Shown here piece by piece: positions 1 through 7,757 of a stretch of DNA of 14,117 nucleotides. Under the pieces are notes generated by a model, which saw only the letters and a list, made by a program, of their open reading frames with translations, did not search any database and had not been told where the DNA came from. The stretch is from the NCBI GenBank assembly GCA_023144715.1, contig JAGLFC010000010.1, positions 1-14,117 of the forward strand, written 5' to 3'. Both the position numbers and the translations under genes were made by a program. Numbering within the stretch: position 1 is the stretch's first letter; every line of letters starts with the position of its first letter. This DNA is from Gammaproteobacteria bacterium (GTDB lineage: Bacteria; Pseudomonadota; Gammaproteobacteria; GRL18).

Positions 1-45
1 CAGATTAGGATATAAAATATAAGGTTTTTTTGCTAACGGTTTATA

Positions 46-70
46 TCAGTATGATTTAAAAACATACTGA
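46..70. repeat. 8-bp perfect inverted repeat overlapping a promoter
   Basis: The arms TCAGTATG (46-53) and CATACTGA (63-70) are perfectly complementary and flank a 9-base AT-only spacer. The right arm runs into the -35 hexamer of the predicted promoter at 67-95. That position suits an operator for a dimeric regulator. It could instead be a weak terminator hairpin of a gene left of the window, but the stem has only three G:C pairs and no clean T-run follows. The repeat is seen directly; its function is inferred. Confidence 0.4.
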
Positions 71-95
71 CATAATTTTAATAATGGTGTAAAAT
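67..95 (+). promoter_or_regulatory. Predicted sigma70-type promoter for the YkgJ-like gene
   Basis: The -35 box CTGACA (67-72, five of six consensus bases) and the -10 box TAAAAT (90-95, five of six) are separated by an ideal 17 bases. Transcription would start near 102, about 36 bases before the ATG at 138. It probably also drives the metallophosphoesterase gene that follows. This is a visual consensus match only. Confidence 0.5.
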
Positions 96-137
96 TCTTA
101 CCCTTAAAATCAAGAGTTAATACACTAGGATATTATT

Positions 138-1112
138 ATGGGTAAAGCAGACGTTTCACATCTTCCTTATGAAAGTGCATTTGTTCCAGAGATCTTAACT
201 GAAGATCATAAAATTAAATTCGCTTGTCATCCAGGAGTCTCATGTTTTAATGCTTGCTGTAAACAAGCGGATGTGATGTTAGCACCTTATGATGTGATCC
301 GCTTAAAACAGCATCTTAACTTGACTTCAGATGAGTTTCTTAAACAATATACTGTACCTTGGGAAATGGATGGTGATGGTATTATTGGTATTAAACTTAA
401 AACCAATGAAGACAAGCATTGTTTACTGATGACTGAAAAAGGTTGTAGTGTCTATGATGATCGTCCTTCTGCTTGCCGTTATTACCCTTTTGGTTTAATG
501 GGTGTTAAACATACCGAAGCGAAAACAGATGAACAAAATTATTTTCGTATTGAAGAAGAGCATTGTAAGGGGCATGAAAAAGAAAATTTCTTACCCGAGA
601 CCAAAGAAATTACCCTTGGTGAATATCGTAAAACACAAGGTGTTGCAGAGTTTGATCAATATAATTTAGATTGGATTCGCTTAATGCTGAAGAAAAAATC
701 AGCAGGGCCTTCAGTTGGAACACCTTCTACTGAAAGCTTGCAGGTACTCTTTATGGCTACTTACGATTTGGATCGTTTTAAGCGTTTTATTTTGAGTCCT
801 AATTTTCAAGCCGTTTATAATCTTGATGCCACATTGCTTGAAGAAATACAAACTAATGATATTGAATTATTAAAATTTGGCTATCGCTTTTTACGTCAGG
901 TATTATTTGGTGAAAAGACCATTGATACTAAGGGAGAAGCCGTTGCTAAACGTGCTGAAGAACGTCAAGATATATGGAAGGCACGTCATGAAGCAGAAAT
1001 GGAATATGCCAGCTTAAATGATCCACGTTATGATCCAGAGGTTATGGGCGATGAAGTCATGCGTGATGATATGTTAAAAGAACAAGCTGAAGCGGCTAAG
1101 AAAGAAAAATAA
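138..1112 (+). CDS. YkgJ-family cysteine-cluster protein (CxxCxxCC-type), long form
   Basis: This 324-residue cytoplasmic protein has no signal peptide or membrane segment. The N-terminal third carries the YkgJ/UPF0153 cysteine signature: C30, C36, C40-C41, then C95 and C103, then a DDRPSACRYYPFG stretch with C113, and C143 in a HCKGH context. The family is annotated as a putative zinc- or iron-chelating domain, possibly binding an Fe-S cluster; its biochemical role is not established. The remaining 180 or so residues are charged and helical-looking with a Lys/Glu/Ala-rich tail, and I recognise no domain there. Minimal family members such as E. coli YkgJ are only about a third of this length. 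AGGA at 127-130 lies 7 bases before the ATG and supports this start. The next gene follows 36 bases downstream on the same strand, so co-transcription is likely. Confidence 0.8.
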   Translation: MGKADVSHLPYESAFVPEILTEDHKIKFACHPGVSCFNACCKQADVMLAPYDVIRLKQHLNLTSDEFLKQYTVPWEMDGDGIIGIKLKTNEDKHCLLMTEKGCSVYDDRPSACRYYPFGLMGVKHTEAKTDEQNYFRIEEEHCKGHEKENFLPETKEITLGEYRKTQGVAEFDQYNLDWIRLMLKKKSAGPSVGTPSTESLQVLFMATYDLDRFKRFILSPNFQAVYNLDATLLEEIQTNDIELLKFGYRFLRQVLFGEKTIDTKGEAVAKRAEERQDIWKARHEAEMEYASLNDPRYDPEVMGDEVMRDDMLKEQAEAAKKEK

Positions 1113-1148
1113 ATAAACGTATAATTTTGTTAGGACAATGTTATTAAT

Positions 1149-1700
1149 ATGTTATTAAATAAGGAAACTGATTTTTCACAGGCTGAAAACATCAAAATAG
1201 GTATTCTTTCTGATACTCATAATGAACTCAGTGAATCCGTCAGTGCCATTATTAAAGACTGTGATATTGCGATACATGCAGGTGATATTGGTTGTAGTGC
1301 CGTTCTTGAAGCCTTACAACCTAAATCAGGTCACGTAATAGCCGTTGCAGGTAATAATGATAAACCTTATTTATGGGATGTAAAAGATTGGGCGGTGGTT
1401 AAAACACTACCCGACATGCAAACTCTTACCTTGCCCAGTGGCACTATTGTGATTGAACATGGTCATGAACATGATTCCTATAAACCACCTCATAGTGATT
1501 TAAGAAAGGCTCACCCAGAAGCACGATTGGTTATTTATGGGCATACTCATATACACATTATTGATAAAGAGGATGCCTCCACGGATGTGATTAACCCCGG
1601 TGCTGCTGGGTTTACTCGCAATAAGGGTGGGGCATCTTGTATTGTTCTGACTATAAATAATAATGTATGGGATTATAAAGTATATAAATTTAGTGATTAA
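1149..1700 (+). CDS. YfcE/MJ0936-type metallophosphoesterase
   Basis: This 183-residue protein belongs to the calcineurin-like phosphoesterase superfamily, small YfcE/MJ0936 branch, whose tested members hydrolyse phosphodiesters with Mn2+ or Ni2+. The five metal-site motifs are present in order: SDTHN (D22, H24), HAGDIG (D46), GNND (N70), HGH (104-106) and GHTHIH (H132, H134), followed by the NPGAAGF loop typical of the branch. It should be catalytically intact; the natural substrate is unknown. The ATG at 1149 is the first in frame. The nearest Shine-Dalgarno-like AGGA (1132-1135) is 13 bases away, which is long, so initiation may be weak. It follows the YkgJ-like gene and ends 4 bases from the convergent nhaA stop, leaving no room for a separate terminator. 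Confidence 0.88.
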   Translation: MLLNKETDFSQAENIKIGILSDTHNELSESVSAIIKDCDIAIHAGDIGCSAVLEALQPKSGHVIAVAGNNDKPYLWDVKDWAVVKTLPDMQTLTLPSGTIVIEHGHEHDSYKPPHSDLRKAHPEARLVIYGHTHIHIIDKEDASTDVINPGAAGFTRNKGGASCIVLTINNNVWDYKVYKFSD

Positions 1701-1704
1701 GATC

Positions 1705-2907
1705 CTATTTTTTAGAAATTTCTTGTTTAGGGGGTAAGACCTTATTTAAGTAAATATAACCTACCACCGCTGAAAGAGTTGAACCAATTAAAATTCCCAG
1801 ACGATCATTCATTAAATTCGCTTCAGTACCTGCTTGTTCAAATGCTAATGAACCAATAAATAAACTCATCGTAAATCCTACACCACACAGAATAGAGGCA
1901 CCATACAGTTGTTTCCAATTCATGCCTTCAGGAAGAGAGGTCAGTCCTGATTTTATACTAATAAAACTTAATAGCATGATACCGATGGGCTTACCAATCA
2001 ACAAACCCAAAATAATACCTAAAGGAATGGGTTGTAATAACGTATCTATGCTTAATCCTGTCAGTGGGACACCCGCATTCGCAAACGCAAAAATAGGAAT
2101 AATCACATAAGAAACACTGCCATGAAGATCATGCTCTAAATTTTTTGCAGGTGATACCTCATCCTCTGAAGTGGTTTTTAGAGGAATAAAAAAAGCCAGT
2201 AAAACACCTGCTAATGTAGCATGTACTCCTGATTTAAGTACCGCAATCCATAAAATGATACCGACAAGAATATAAGGTGATAATGAACGGACATTTCTTA
2301 TATTAAAAAAGGCTAATGCCATGAGAGATAGAGTGGCGATTAACAAACTGTTTGTGGATAATTCAATGGTATAAAAAAGGGCAATGATAATAATAGCACC
2401 CATATCATCCATAATGGCCAGTGATACGAGAAAGATTTTTAACGTGATAGGCACTCGTTTACCAAATAACGCTAAAATACCCAGTGCAAAAGCAATATCT
2501 GTGGCAGCAGGAATTGCCCAACCTTTTAATGCTTCTGGATCACTCCAGTTGAGAGCGATATAAATTAATGCGGGAAATACCATACCGCCAACCGCAGCAA
2601 AAGCAGGGAGAATGAGTTTTTTTGGATTAGAAAGCTCACCTTCTATCAGTTCTCTTTTTAATTCAAGACCAATTAAAAAGAAAAAAATAGCCATTAAACC
2701 ATCATTGATCCATAAGATTAATGGTTTGCCAATATGTAATGCACCGACTCGAATTTCAACAGGTATTTCAAGTAATATATGATATAAGCTATTGAGAGGT
2801 GAGTTGGCAACAATGATTGCTAATAGGGCGGCAATCATTAATAAAATGCCACTGGCACTTTCTTTTTTTAAGAAATCATTGAATGATTTATGATAGTATG
2901 ATGTCAT
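1705..2907 (-). CDS. nhaA: Na+/H+ antiporter NhaA
   Basis: This inner-membrane protein exports Na+ or Li+ in exchange for protons, giving salt and alkali tolerance. From the ATG at 2907 it has 400 residues, close to the 388 of E. coli NhaA, and about a dozen hydrophobic segments. Family landmarks are the WINDG stretch (D69), ATDIAFALG (D137, equivalent to E. coli D133), MDDMGA (D167-D168, equivalent to D163-D164, the ion site) and IGKPIG (K306, equivalent to K300). The frame also opens at a TTG at 2922, but the ATG is preferred: it aligns with the E. coli start, and a predicted promoter places the transcript start near 2931, leaving almost no leader for the TTG. A weak GGA lies 10 bases before the ATG. 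It appears complete and functional. Confidence 0.95.
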   Translation of the reverse strand: MTSYYHKSFNDFLKKESASGILLMIAALLAIIVANSPLNSLYHILLEIPVEIRVGALHIGKPLILWINDGLMAIFFFLIGLELKRELIEGELSNPKKLILPAFAAVGGMVFPALIYIALNWSDPEALKGWAIPAATDIAFALGILALFGKRVPITLKIFLVSLAIMDDMGAIIIIALFYTIELSTNSLLIATLSLMALAFFNIRNVRSLSPYILVGIILWIAVLKSGVHATLAGVLLAFFIPLKTTSEDEVSPAKNLEHDLHGSVSYVIIPIFAFANAGVPLTGLSIDTLLQPIPLGIILGLLIGKPIGIMLLSFISIKSGLTSLPEGMNWKQLYGASILCGVGFTMSLFIGSLAFEQAGTEANLMNDRLGILIGSTLSAVVGYIYLNKVLPPKQEISKK

Positions 2908-2937
2908 GATAATAAAGTCCAAAAGTTTGAAAATTCA

Positions 2938-2967
2938 ATTATATGATATTATGCCTTTATTTTTCAT
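2938..2967 (-). promoter_or_regulatory. Predicted sigma70-type promoter for nhaA
   Basis: On the minus strand the -10 is a perfect TATAAT (2938-2943) and the -35 is ATGAAA (2962-2967, four of six bases), with an 18-base spacer. Transcription would start near 2931, giving a leader of about 24 bases to the ATG at 2907. This fits nhaA being transcribed separately from the DUF4124-like gene 133 bases upstream. Visual match only. Confidence 0.4.
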
Positions 2968-3040
2968 TTTTTTCTGATATTGTAATGATATTATTGCTTA
3001 TACAAATGAATTGATGGAAATAACACGCATAAAAGAATTA

Positions 3041-3583
3041 CTATAAAATGTCATTTTTTTTATAGTGTCGCCAAGATTCATTAATAATATTACTAAATTC
3101 TTCTATTGAGGATGTGGTGGATTGAGTGATTAATATATTTTCAAATAATAGACGAATATTATATTGATGAGGAGTCACTTGTTGACCCTGCCAATGATTT
3201 TTTTTTATTTGTTTGGAAAGTTTTACATAGACACTCGCAATCATATTATAAGCACTGCTGATTTTTCCTTGTTGAGCATAAGAGTTAATAGTATGAATAA
3301 TAATCTGTGCTTGTTTGCTACTCTCTTTTTGTGTGGTTGCTTGGAGTAATTGATTTTGTTGCTCAATAAAAAAGGTTTGTAAAAAATCAGCACTCCGTTT
3401 TTTTTGTTTACTTAATGAATACATTTTTTTTACTTGAAATTTATTCTGCTTAGAACAGCTTTTATTAGTAAATTCAATACTTCCATCGGCTTGTTGGCAT
3501 TGAATAATACGACTGGCCATAAGAGTTGAACTATTTAATAAGAAAGTAATGACTAGAGAAACTAAAGAGTATTTCATGCTCAT
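3041..3583 (-). CDS. Exported DUF4124-like protein of unknown function
   Basis: This 180-residue protein has a predicted Sec signal peptide (positively charged start, hydrophobic stretch about 5-20, cleavage likely after the MA at 22-23). Just after it comes a short motif of the DUF4124 type: C29, then QADGS, then EFTNKSC with C43. DUF4124 domains are usually 40-60 residues at the N terminus of secreted proteobacterial proteins, with two cysteines that may pair, and have no known function. The remainder (about 50-180) is rich in Gln, Lys and Ser and helical-looking, with no domain I recognise. ATG codons at 3583 and 3577 are both possible and neither has a clear ribosome-binding site. It is transcribed away from the HD-GYP operon. 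A perfect TATAAT lies upstream on the minus strand (3622-3627), without a good -35. Confidence 0.65.
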   Translation of the reverse strand: MSMKYSLVSLVITFLLNSSTLMASRIIQCQQADGSIEFTNKSCSKQNKFQVKKMYSLSKQKKRSADFLQTFFIEQQNQLLQATTQKESSKQAQIIIHTINSYAQQGKISSAYNMIASVYVKLSKQIKKNHWQGQQVTPHQYNIRLLFENILITQSTTSSIEEFSNIINESWRHYKKNDIL

Positions 3584-3708
3584 GTTATTTATCGTGTTAT
3601 TATTGAAGAGGCATAATCCTTATTATAAACTATTTAAATTATTATTTTTAGTGTTGATATATAGAGTATAATAGCGTTTGTTTACTTGCTTGTGTCATTT
3701 GAGGAAAT
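3584..3708. promoter_or_regulatory. Divergent intergenic region with -10-like hexamers on both strands
   Basis: This 125-base AT-rich gap separates the minus-strand DUF4124-like gene from the plus-strand HD-GYP operon. It has a perfect TATAAT on the minus strand (3622-3627) and another on the plus strand (3667-3672). Neither has a convincing -35 at 16-18 bases; a TTGATA at 3654-3659 is too close to the plus-strand -10. In sequence this AT-rich, chance TATAAT matches are common, so the hexamers are only candidates. If the plus-strand one is used, the operon transcript starts near 3679, about 30 bases before the ATG. Confidence 0.3.
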
Positions 3709-5097
3709 ATGGCCGTTAAAAATAAAAAAATATCATCACAATATATTGATGTGGGTATGTATGTTACTGAATTGGATCGACCTTGGATCGAAACTGATTT
3801 TTTGTTAGAAGGTTTTTTTCTAGAAAATCCTAAGGATGTGAATAGAATTAAATCACTCTGTGAATTTGTTTATATTGATGTTGAATTAACAACAGAACGT
3901 ATTTCAATTGATGATATTCCAGAACTGGAGGCCACTAACAAGGTTAAATCAATTGCTGAATCTGTTACGCAAGAAAATGATTCTCAGTCTAAACGACCTA
4001 TTAAGCGACGCTTGCCTAAACCTGATATAGCGTATAAAAAAACAGCCTCATTTAATTCAGAATTTAGAACCGCCAATAAGCTCTATAAAGATATTAGTTC
4101 AACCGTGACACAATTGTTTGACCATAATAATCCTCATGGTATTGATGTCAAAGGTGTTAAACGTTCTGCAACGGCGGTTGTAGACAGCGTGGTGCGTAAT
4201 CCAGATGCTTTTTTGTGGTTGACACGTTTGCATGAAAAAGATACTCATTCCCACCATCGTTCATTGAGAACCTCTATTTGGGCAATTGCCTTTGCACGTC
4301 ACCTAGGATTAGAAAAACCAAAGCTTAATGCGTTATCTGCTGCTTTATTGATGTGTAATATAGGTAAAGCAAAATTACCTTTAGAATTACTCAGACATGA
4401 GGACAATTTAACAGATAAAGAAGAAAAGCTCTATCAAAGACATGTAAAACTTACTTTGGATGCACTTAAAATAATGGGGCGGACACCACAGTCTATTATC
4501 ACTATTATTGCTGCTCATTGTGAACGCTATGATGGTTCAGGATATCCGAGACAATTAAAGAAAGATGATATTCCTTTTTTAGCTCAAATTGCGGGTATGG
4601 TCAGTTATTATGAAGAGATCACTAATCGTAGAATCAAAGACAATTCACTGGATTCAACACGTGCAGTAGAACATCTTTATCGCTTACGTGATAAACTTTT
4701 TATGAGTGATTTGGTGGAAGAATTTATACGTTCTATTGGTATTTATCCTGTGGGTACCATTGTAGAATTAAATTCAAAAGAAATTGCCATTATTGTGGAA
4801 CAAAATCTTGAAAGTAAGCTATTACCAAAAGTGCTGATTCTTCGTGATATTAATCGTGATCGAGTAAACTCCTTTCAAATGATTGATTTGTATCAAATTA
4901 TGAAAAATAATACCGGTGCACGACCTAAAATTATTAATACCTATCCTTTAGGTAAATTTGGTATTGATGTCGATGAAGTCACTAATGGTCTTGATCGTGC
5001 TAATAAAAATATTGATATTCAGAAAAAAGAAGAGGATCAAGAGGCTTCTTCAGATGGTTGGGGCATTAAAAGTTTATTTAAAAAAATAATATCATGA
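3709..5097 (+). CDS. DUF3391 / degenerate HD-GYP protein, paralogue 1
   Basis: This 462-residue cytoplasmic protein has an N-terminal DUF3391-type region (about 7-60, with VGMYV and LDRPW), a charged linker, an HD-GYP domain (about 160-345) and a C-terminal extension ending in an amphipathic tail (WGIKSLFKKIIS). HD-GYP domains normally hydrolyse c-di-GMP at a two- or three-iron site. Aligned by hand to that pattern, several ligands are lost: the first His is R184, the HD pair is C216-N217, the second His of HHE is C271, and the late Asp is S299. H245, K220, H270 and the GYP loop (DGSGYP, 275-280) remain. Hydrolysis is therefore doubtful; a ligand-binding or protein-docking role is more likely. 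GAGGA at 3701-3705 supports the ATG, though only 3 bases away. The stop overlaps the next gene by ATGA. Confidence 0.85.
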   Translation: MAVKNKKISSQYIDVGMYVTELDRPWIETDFLLEGFFLENPKDVNRIKSLCEFVYIDVELTTERISIDDIPELEATNKVKSIAESVTQENDSQSKRPIKRRLPKPDIAYKKTASFNSEFRTANKLYKDISSTVTQLFDHNNPHGIDVKGVKRSATAVVDSVVRNPDAFLWLTRLHEKDTHSHHRSLRTSIWAIAFARHLGLEKPKLNALSAALLMCNIGKAKLPLELLRHEDNLTDKEEKLYQRHVKLTLDALKIMGRTPQSIITIIAAHCERYDGSGYPRQLKKDDIPFLAQIAGMVSYYEEITNRRIKDNSLDSTRAVEHLYRLRDKLFMSDLVEEFIRSIGIYPVGTIVELNSKEIAIIVEQNLESKLLPKVLILRDINRDRVNSFQMIDLYQIMKNNTGARPKIINTYPLGKFGIDVDEVTNGLDRANKNIDIQKKEEDQEASSDGWGIKSLFKKIIS

Positions 5098-5660
5098 AAA
5101 AAATTATTAACAATAGTCTATTGATTATAATGGTAGGGTTGCTAGTGGCTTGTGATTTTGGTCAGTCCTTCTTTATTAAAAAAAATGATCAATACATCGA
5201 AGTCGTACCACAGGCAACCATTGAAATATTAAAAGTACTCACTGTTGAACCCAACTCAGCAAGAGCTTTTTTACAAAATGGAGTAGCGATCCATCAAGCA
5301 AAATTAAATTTATATGATATTGATTGTGAAGTAGAAATCAATACAGTGAGCGAATTACGCCAAACAATACAACCGGGTATTTTTAATGTCTTCGCGATTT
5401 CTGAAGAAGAAAGTCCTATTGTTATGTTTTCAACACCACCCGTAGTCGCTTCGTTAGATTATGCGTGGTTATATGATAACGCTCCTGTGGATACAAAACG
5501 CTATTATCTTTTTAGATTAGAAGCTCAAGATAAAGAGTCACAATCAGAGGTAAGGGCGGTGATTTGTCGAGGTGCTCAAAGTGAACCTTATAATGCTAGA
5601 TTACCCCGCATGGAAGAAATGAATATAGCCGTTGGAAGCTATATTCACTTTAATTTATAA
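5094..5660 (+). CDS. Uncharacterised lipoprotein in the HD-GYP operon
   Basis: I do not recognise this 188-residue protein by name. It has a lipoprotein signal peptide: MKK start, hydrophobic stretch 8-18, and lipobox L17-V18-A19-C20. The residue after the lipidated Cys is Asp (D21), which in enterobacteria blocks Lol export and keeps lipoproteins in the inner membrane, facing the periplasm; whether the rule holds here is unknown. The mature part looks like a small beta-rich domain with two cysteines (C78, C158) that could form a disulfide. The ATG overlaps the stop of HD-GYP paralogue 1 (ATGA at 5094-5097) and has no ribosome-binding site of its own, so its translation is probably coupled to that gene. 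The coupling suggests a stoichiometric or functional link between them. Confidence 0.75.
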   Translation: MKKIINNSLLIIMVGLLVACDFGQSFFIKKNDQYIEVVPQATIEILKVLTVEPNSARAFLQNGVAIHQAKLNLYDIDCEVEINTVSELRQTIQPGIFNVFAISEEESPIVMFSTPPVVASLDYAWLYDNAPVDTKRYYLFRLEAQDKESQSEVRAVICRGAQSEPYNARLPRMEEMNIAVGSYIHFNL

Positions 5661-5682
5661 TTACTATTAATGAGGTGCATTA

Positions 5683-6417
5683 ATGAAAAAGTTACAACTG
5701 TTTTCCTTTCTATTCTTTAGTTTTTTTACCCTTCAAGCCCAAGCACAAACTATTTCTATTGTTGCTAATACTTGGCCACCCTATGTCGATAAAGCATTAG
5801 ATGGTGAGGGTTTAGCCATGAAAATTGTCAAAGCTGCTTTTAAACATTCAGGTCATACTTCTAAAATTATCATTGAACCATGGTCCAAAGCACTTAATGG
5901 CTTGCACATTGGTGCTTATGATGTGGTGGGAGCCATTTGGAAAACTGAGGAAAGAAAAAAAGAATTACTGTATAGCCAACCCTATTTAACCAATAATATT
6001 GTGTTAATTACAAATGTGAACAGCCAAATAACATTTGATTCCTTAAAAGATTTACAAGGTCTTGTTGTGGGTGTGTTAAAAGGTTATGAATATGATGATA
6101 AATTTATGAATGATCCTAAAATTTTAAAGTTTCAAGCCAATCGCCTGACACAAAATTTAATTGCAATACAAAATGGAAAATTAGATGTCGCCATTGCTGA
6201 TAAACGTTTAGCACTTTATGAATTAAAAAACTTTATGGGCAGTAATAGTAACCATTTTCAATTTTTACCCAAACGATTGAATTCACGTAAACTCTACTTA
6301 GCCACCACCAAAGGAAACCCTAAAAATAAAGTGATTATTGAGCAATTTAATAAAGGCTTACAGGCCATTAAAAAAAATGGGACTTATCAAACAATTTTAG
6401 ATGAATTCAGTTATTAA
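5683..6417 (+). CDS. Orphan periplasmic solute-binding protein, family 3 (amino-acid type)
   Basis: This 244-residue protein has a Sec signal peptide (MKK, then a Phe-rich core, cleavage likely after AQA at 19-21) and a family 3 extracellular solute-binding fold (SBP_bac_3, COG0834). Visible landmarks are WPPY near the mature N terminus, PWSKALN followed by GAYD, the KTEER and SQPY hinge stretch, and LKGYEYD then AIADKR in the second lobe. Members bind amino acids or related small polar ligands in the periplasm. No ABC permease or ATPase gene is adjacent, so it is an orphan and more likely a sensor or accessory partner than part of an importer. AGGTG at 5673-5677, 5 bases before the ATG, is a good ribosome-binding site. 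It lies 22 bases after the lipoprotein gene and 20 bases before HD-GYP paralogue 2. Confidence 0.85.
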   Translation: MKKLQLFSFLFFSFFTLQAQAQTISIVANTWPPYVDKALDGEGLAMKIVKAAFKHSGHTSKIIIEPWSKALNGLHIGAYDVVGAIWKTEERKKELLYSQPYLTNNIVLITNVNSQITFDSLKDLQGLVVGVLKGYEYDDKFMNDPKILKFQANRLTQNLIAIQNGKLDVAIADKRLALYELKNFMGSNSNHFQFLPKRLNSRKLYLATTKGNPKNKVIIEQFNKGLQAIKKNGTYQTILDEFSY

Positions 6418-6437
6418 TGAATTATTTTTGATTAAAA

Positions 6438-7730
6438 ATGGGTGTCAACCATAAAAAAATACCTGTAGAAAAAATTAATGTGGGCATGTATGTGTCCGCA
6501 CTTGATCGTCCTTGGATTGATACTGATTTTTTACTGGAAGGGTTTTTTATACAAGACCTCCATGATGTCAAAAAAATTCAGAAATTATGTGAGTTTGTTT
6601 ATATTGACATTGATCTCACAATGGATCAAACACGCATTAATATTCCTAAAGAATTAATATCACAACAATTATCAGAGCCACCCTTACATCAAAAAAAACT
6701 GTCCGAAAGACAATCAGGGATTAGTAAAGATATACCTATTTCTGATATGCATTATGATCAGATAATATCTTTATCCAGTGATTTTCTCTCAGCTAATCAG
6801 CTTTATAAAGATATTAATCATACCGCATCAGAGTTATTAGCAGATATTAAGGCTCAAAAAAAAGTAGATTTAAGTCATGTGAAGCATTCGGCAACAATGG
6901 TGGTGGATAGTGTTGTCCGCAATCCAGATGCACTTTTATGGTTAACCCATTTATATGAAAAAGATAGTCATTCACATCATCGATCATTAAGAACAACCAT
7001 TTGGGCCATTGCTTTTGCCAGCTATTTAGGAGTGAAGAAAAAACAACTCAATAATTTATCAACTGCATTATTCTTATGTAATATTGGTAAAGCCATGTTA
7101 TCGATTGAATTGCTTGAACATGAAGATACTTTAAACTCAGAAGAAAAAAAATTATATGAAAATCATGTTAATTTAACACTCAAAGCTTTAAAAATTATGG
7201 GACGCACTCCTCAATCAGTGATCACCATTATTAGGGCACATTGTGAACGTTATGATGGCTCGGGTTATCCTATGAATTTAATAGGTAATGAAATTTCATT
7301 TTTAGCTCAAGTGGCTGGGTTAGTGACTTATTATGAAGCCATTATGAACCGTCGAAATCCAAAAAAATCTTTTGATGCACTTCGTGCAGCAGAACATCTT
7401 TATAGCTTGCGTAATACGCAATTTTCAGCAGAATTAGTGGATGAATTTATTCAATCTATAGGCGTTTATCCCATTGGCTCTATTGTGGCGTTAAATTCTT
7501 ATGAAATCGCCATGGTCATCAAACAAAATAAAGAACATCAACTCTTGCCCCAGTTACTTATTTTGAGAGACAAAAATCATAACGTCATTCATGATTTACA
7601 GATAAAAGATTTATACACACTCAATCATGAAACGCATTCGATGAAAACCAAAATTATTAAAATGTACCCATTGGGTATGTTTAATATTAATGCCTCAGAA
7701 ATCATCACTCGTTTAGAACAAGTAGGCTGA
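6438..7730 (+). CDS. DUF3391 / degenerate HD-GYP protein, paralogue 2
   Basis: This 430-residue protein is colinear with paralogue 1 from its first residue, which supports the ATG although no ribosome-binding site is visible. A hand count gives roughly 70% identity over the HD-GYP core and less in the linker. It has the same DUF3391-type start and the same ligand losses: R182 for the first His, C214-N215 for the HD pair, C269 for the second His of HHE, and T297 for the late Asp. The DGSGYP loop (273-278) is intact. Degeneration therefore probably predates the duplication, or both copies are held under the same constraint. Unlike paralogue 1 it stops without the charged, amphipathic C-terminal tail. 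It is last in the four-gene cluster and 56 bases before recC. Confidence 0.85.
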   Translation: MGVNHKKIPVEKINVGMYVSALDRPWIDTDFLLEGFFIQDLHDVKKIQKLCEFVYIDIDLTMDQTRINIPKELISQQLSEPPLHQKKLSERQSGISKDIPISDMHYDQIISLSSDFLSANQLYKDINHTASELLADIKAQKKVDLSHVKHSATMVVDSVVRNPDALLWLTHLYEKDSHSHHRSLRTTIWAIAFASYLGVKKKQLNNLSTALFLCNIGKAMLSIELLEHEDTLNSEEKKLYENHVNLTLKALKIMGRTPQSVITIIRAHCERYDGSGYPMNLIGNEISFLAQVAGLVTYYEAIMNRRNPKKSFDALRAAEHLYSLRNTQFSAELVDEFIQSIGVYPIGSIVALNSYEIAMVIKQNKEHQLLPQLLILRDKNHNVIHDLQIKDLYTLNHETHSMKTKIIKMYPLGMFNINASEIITRLEQVG

Positions 7731-7757
7731 GTCACTTTATAATAAGCAAGGATAATA

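Noticed and set aside
1922..2110. Plus-strand open frame inside nhaA
   Set aside because: It is antisense to a well-conserved membrane protein gene and has no ribosome-binding site or recognisable product.
3164..3349. Plus-strand open frame opposite the DUF4124-like gene
   Set aside because: It is low-complexity and antisense to a gene with a clear signal peptide and motif; a shadow frame.
3654..3672. TTGATA plus TATAAT as a promoter for the HD-GYP operon
   Set aside because: The spacer is only 7 bases, too short for a sigma70 promoter; only the -10 hexamer is kept as a candidate.
7738..7743. TATAAT just upstream of recC as a recC promoter
   Set aside because: There is no convincing -35 (best is three of six bases), and a start near 7750 would cut into the mini-ORF ribosome-binding site; read-through from the HD-GYP operon is as likely.
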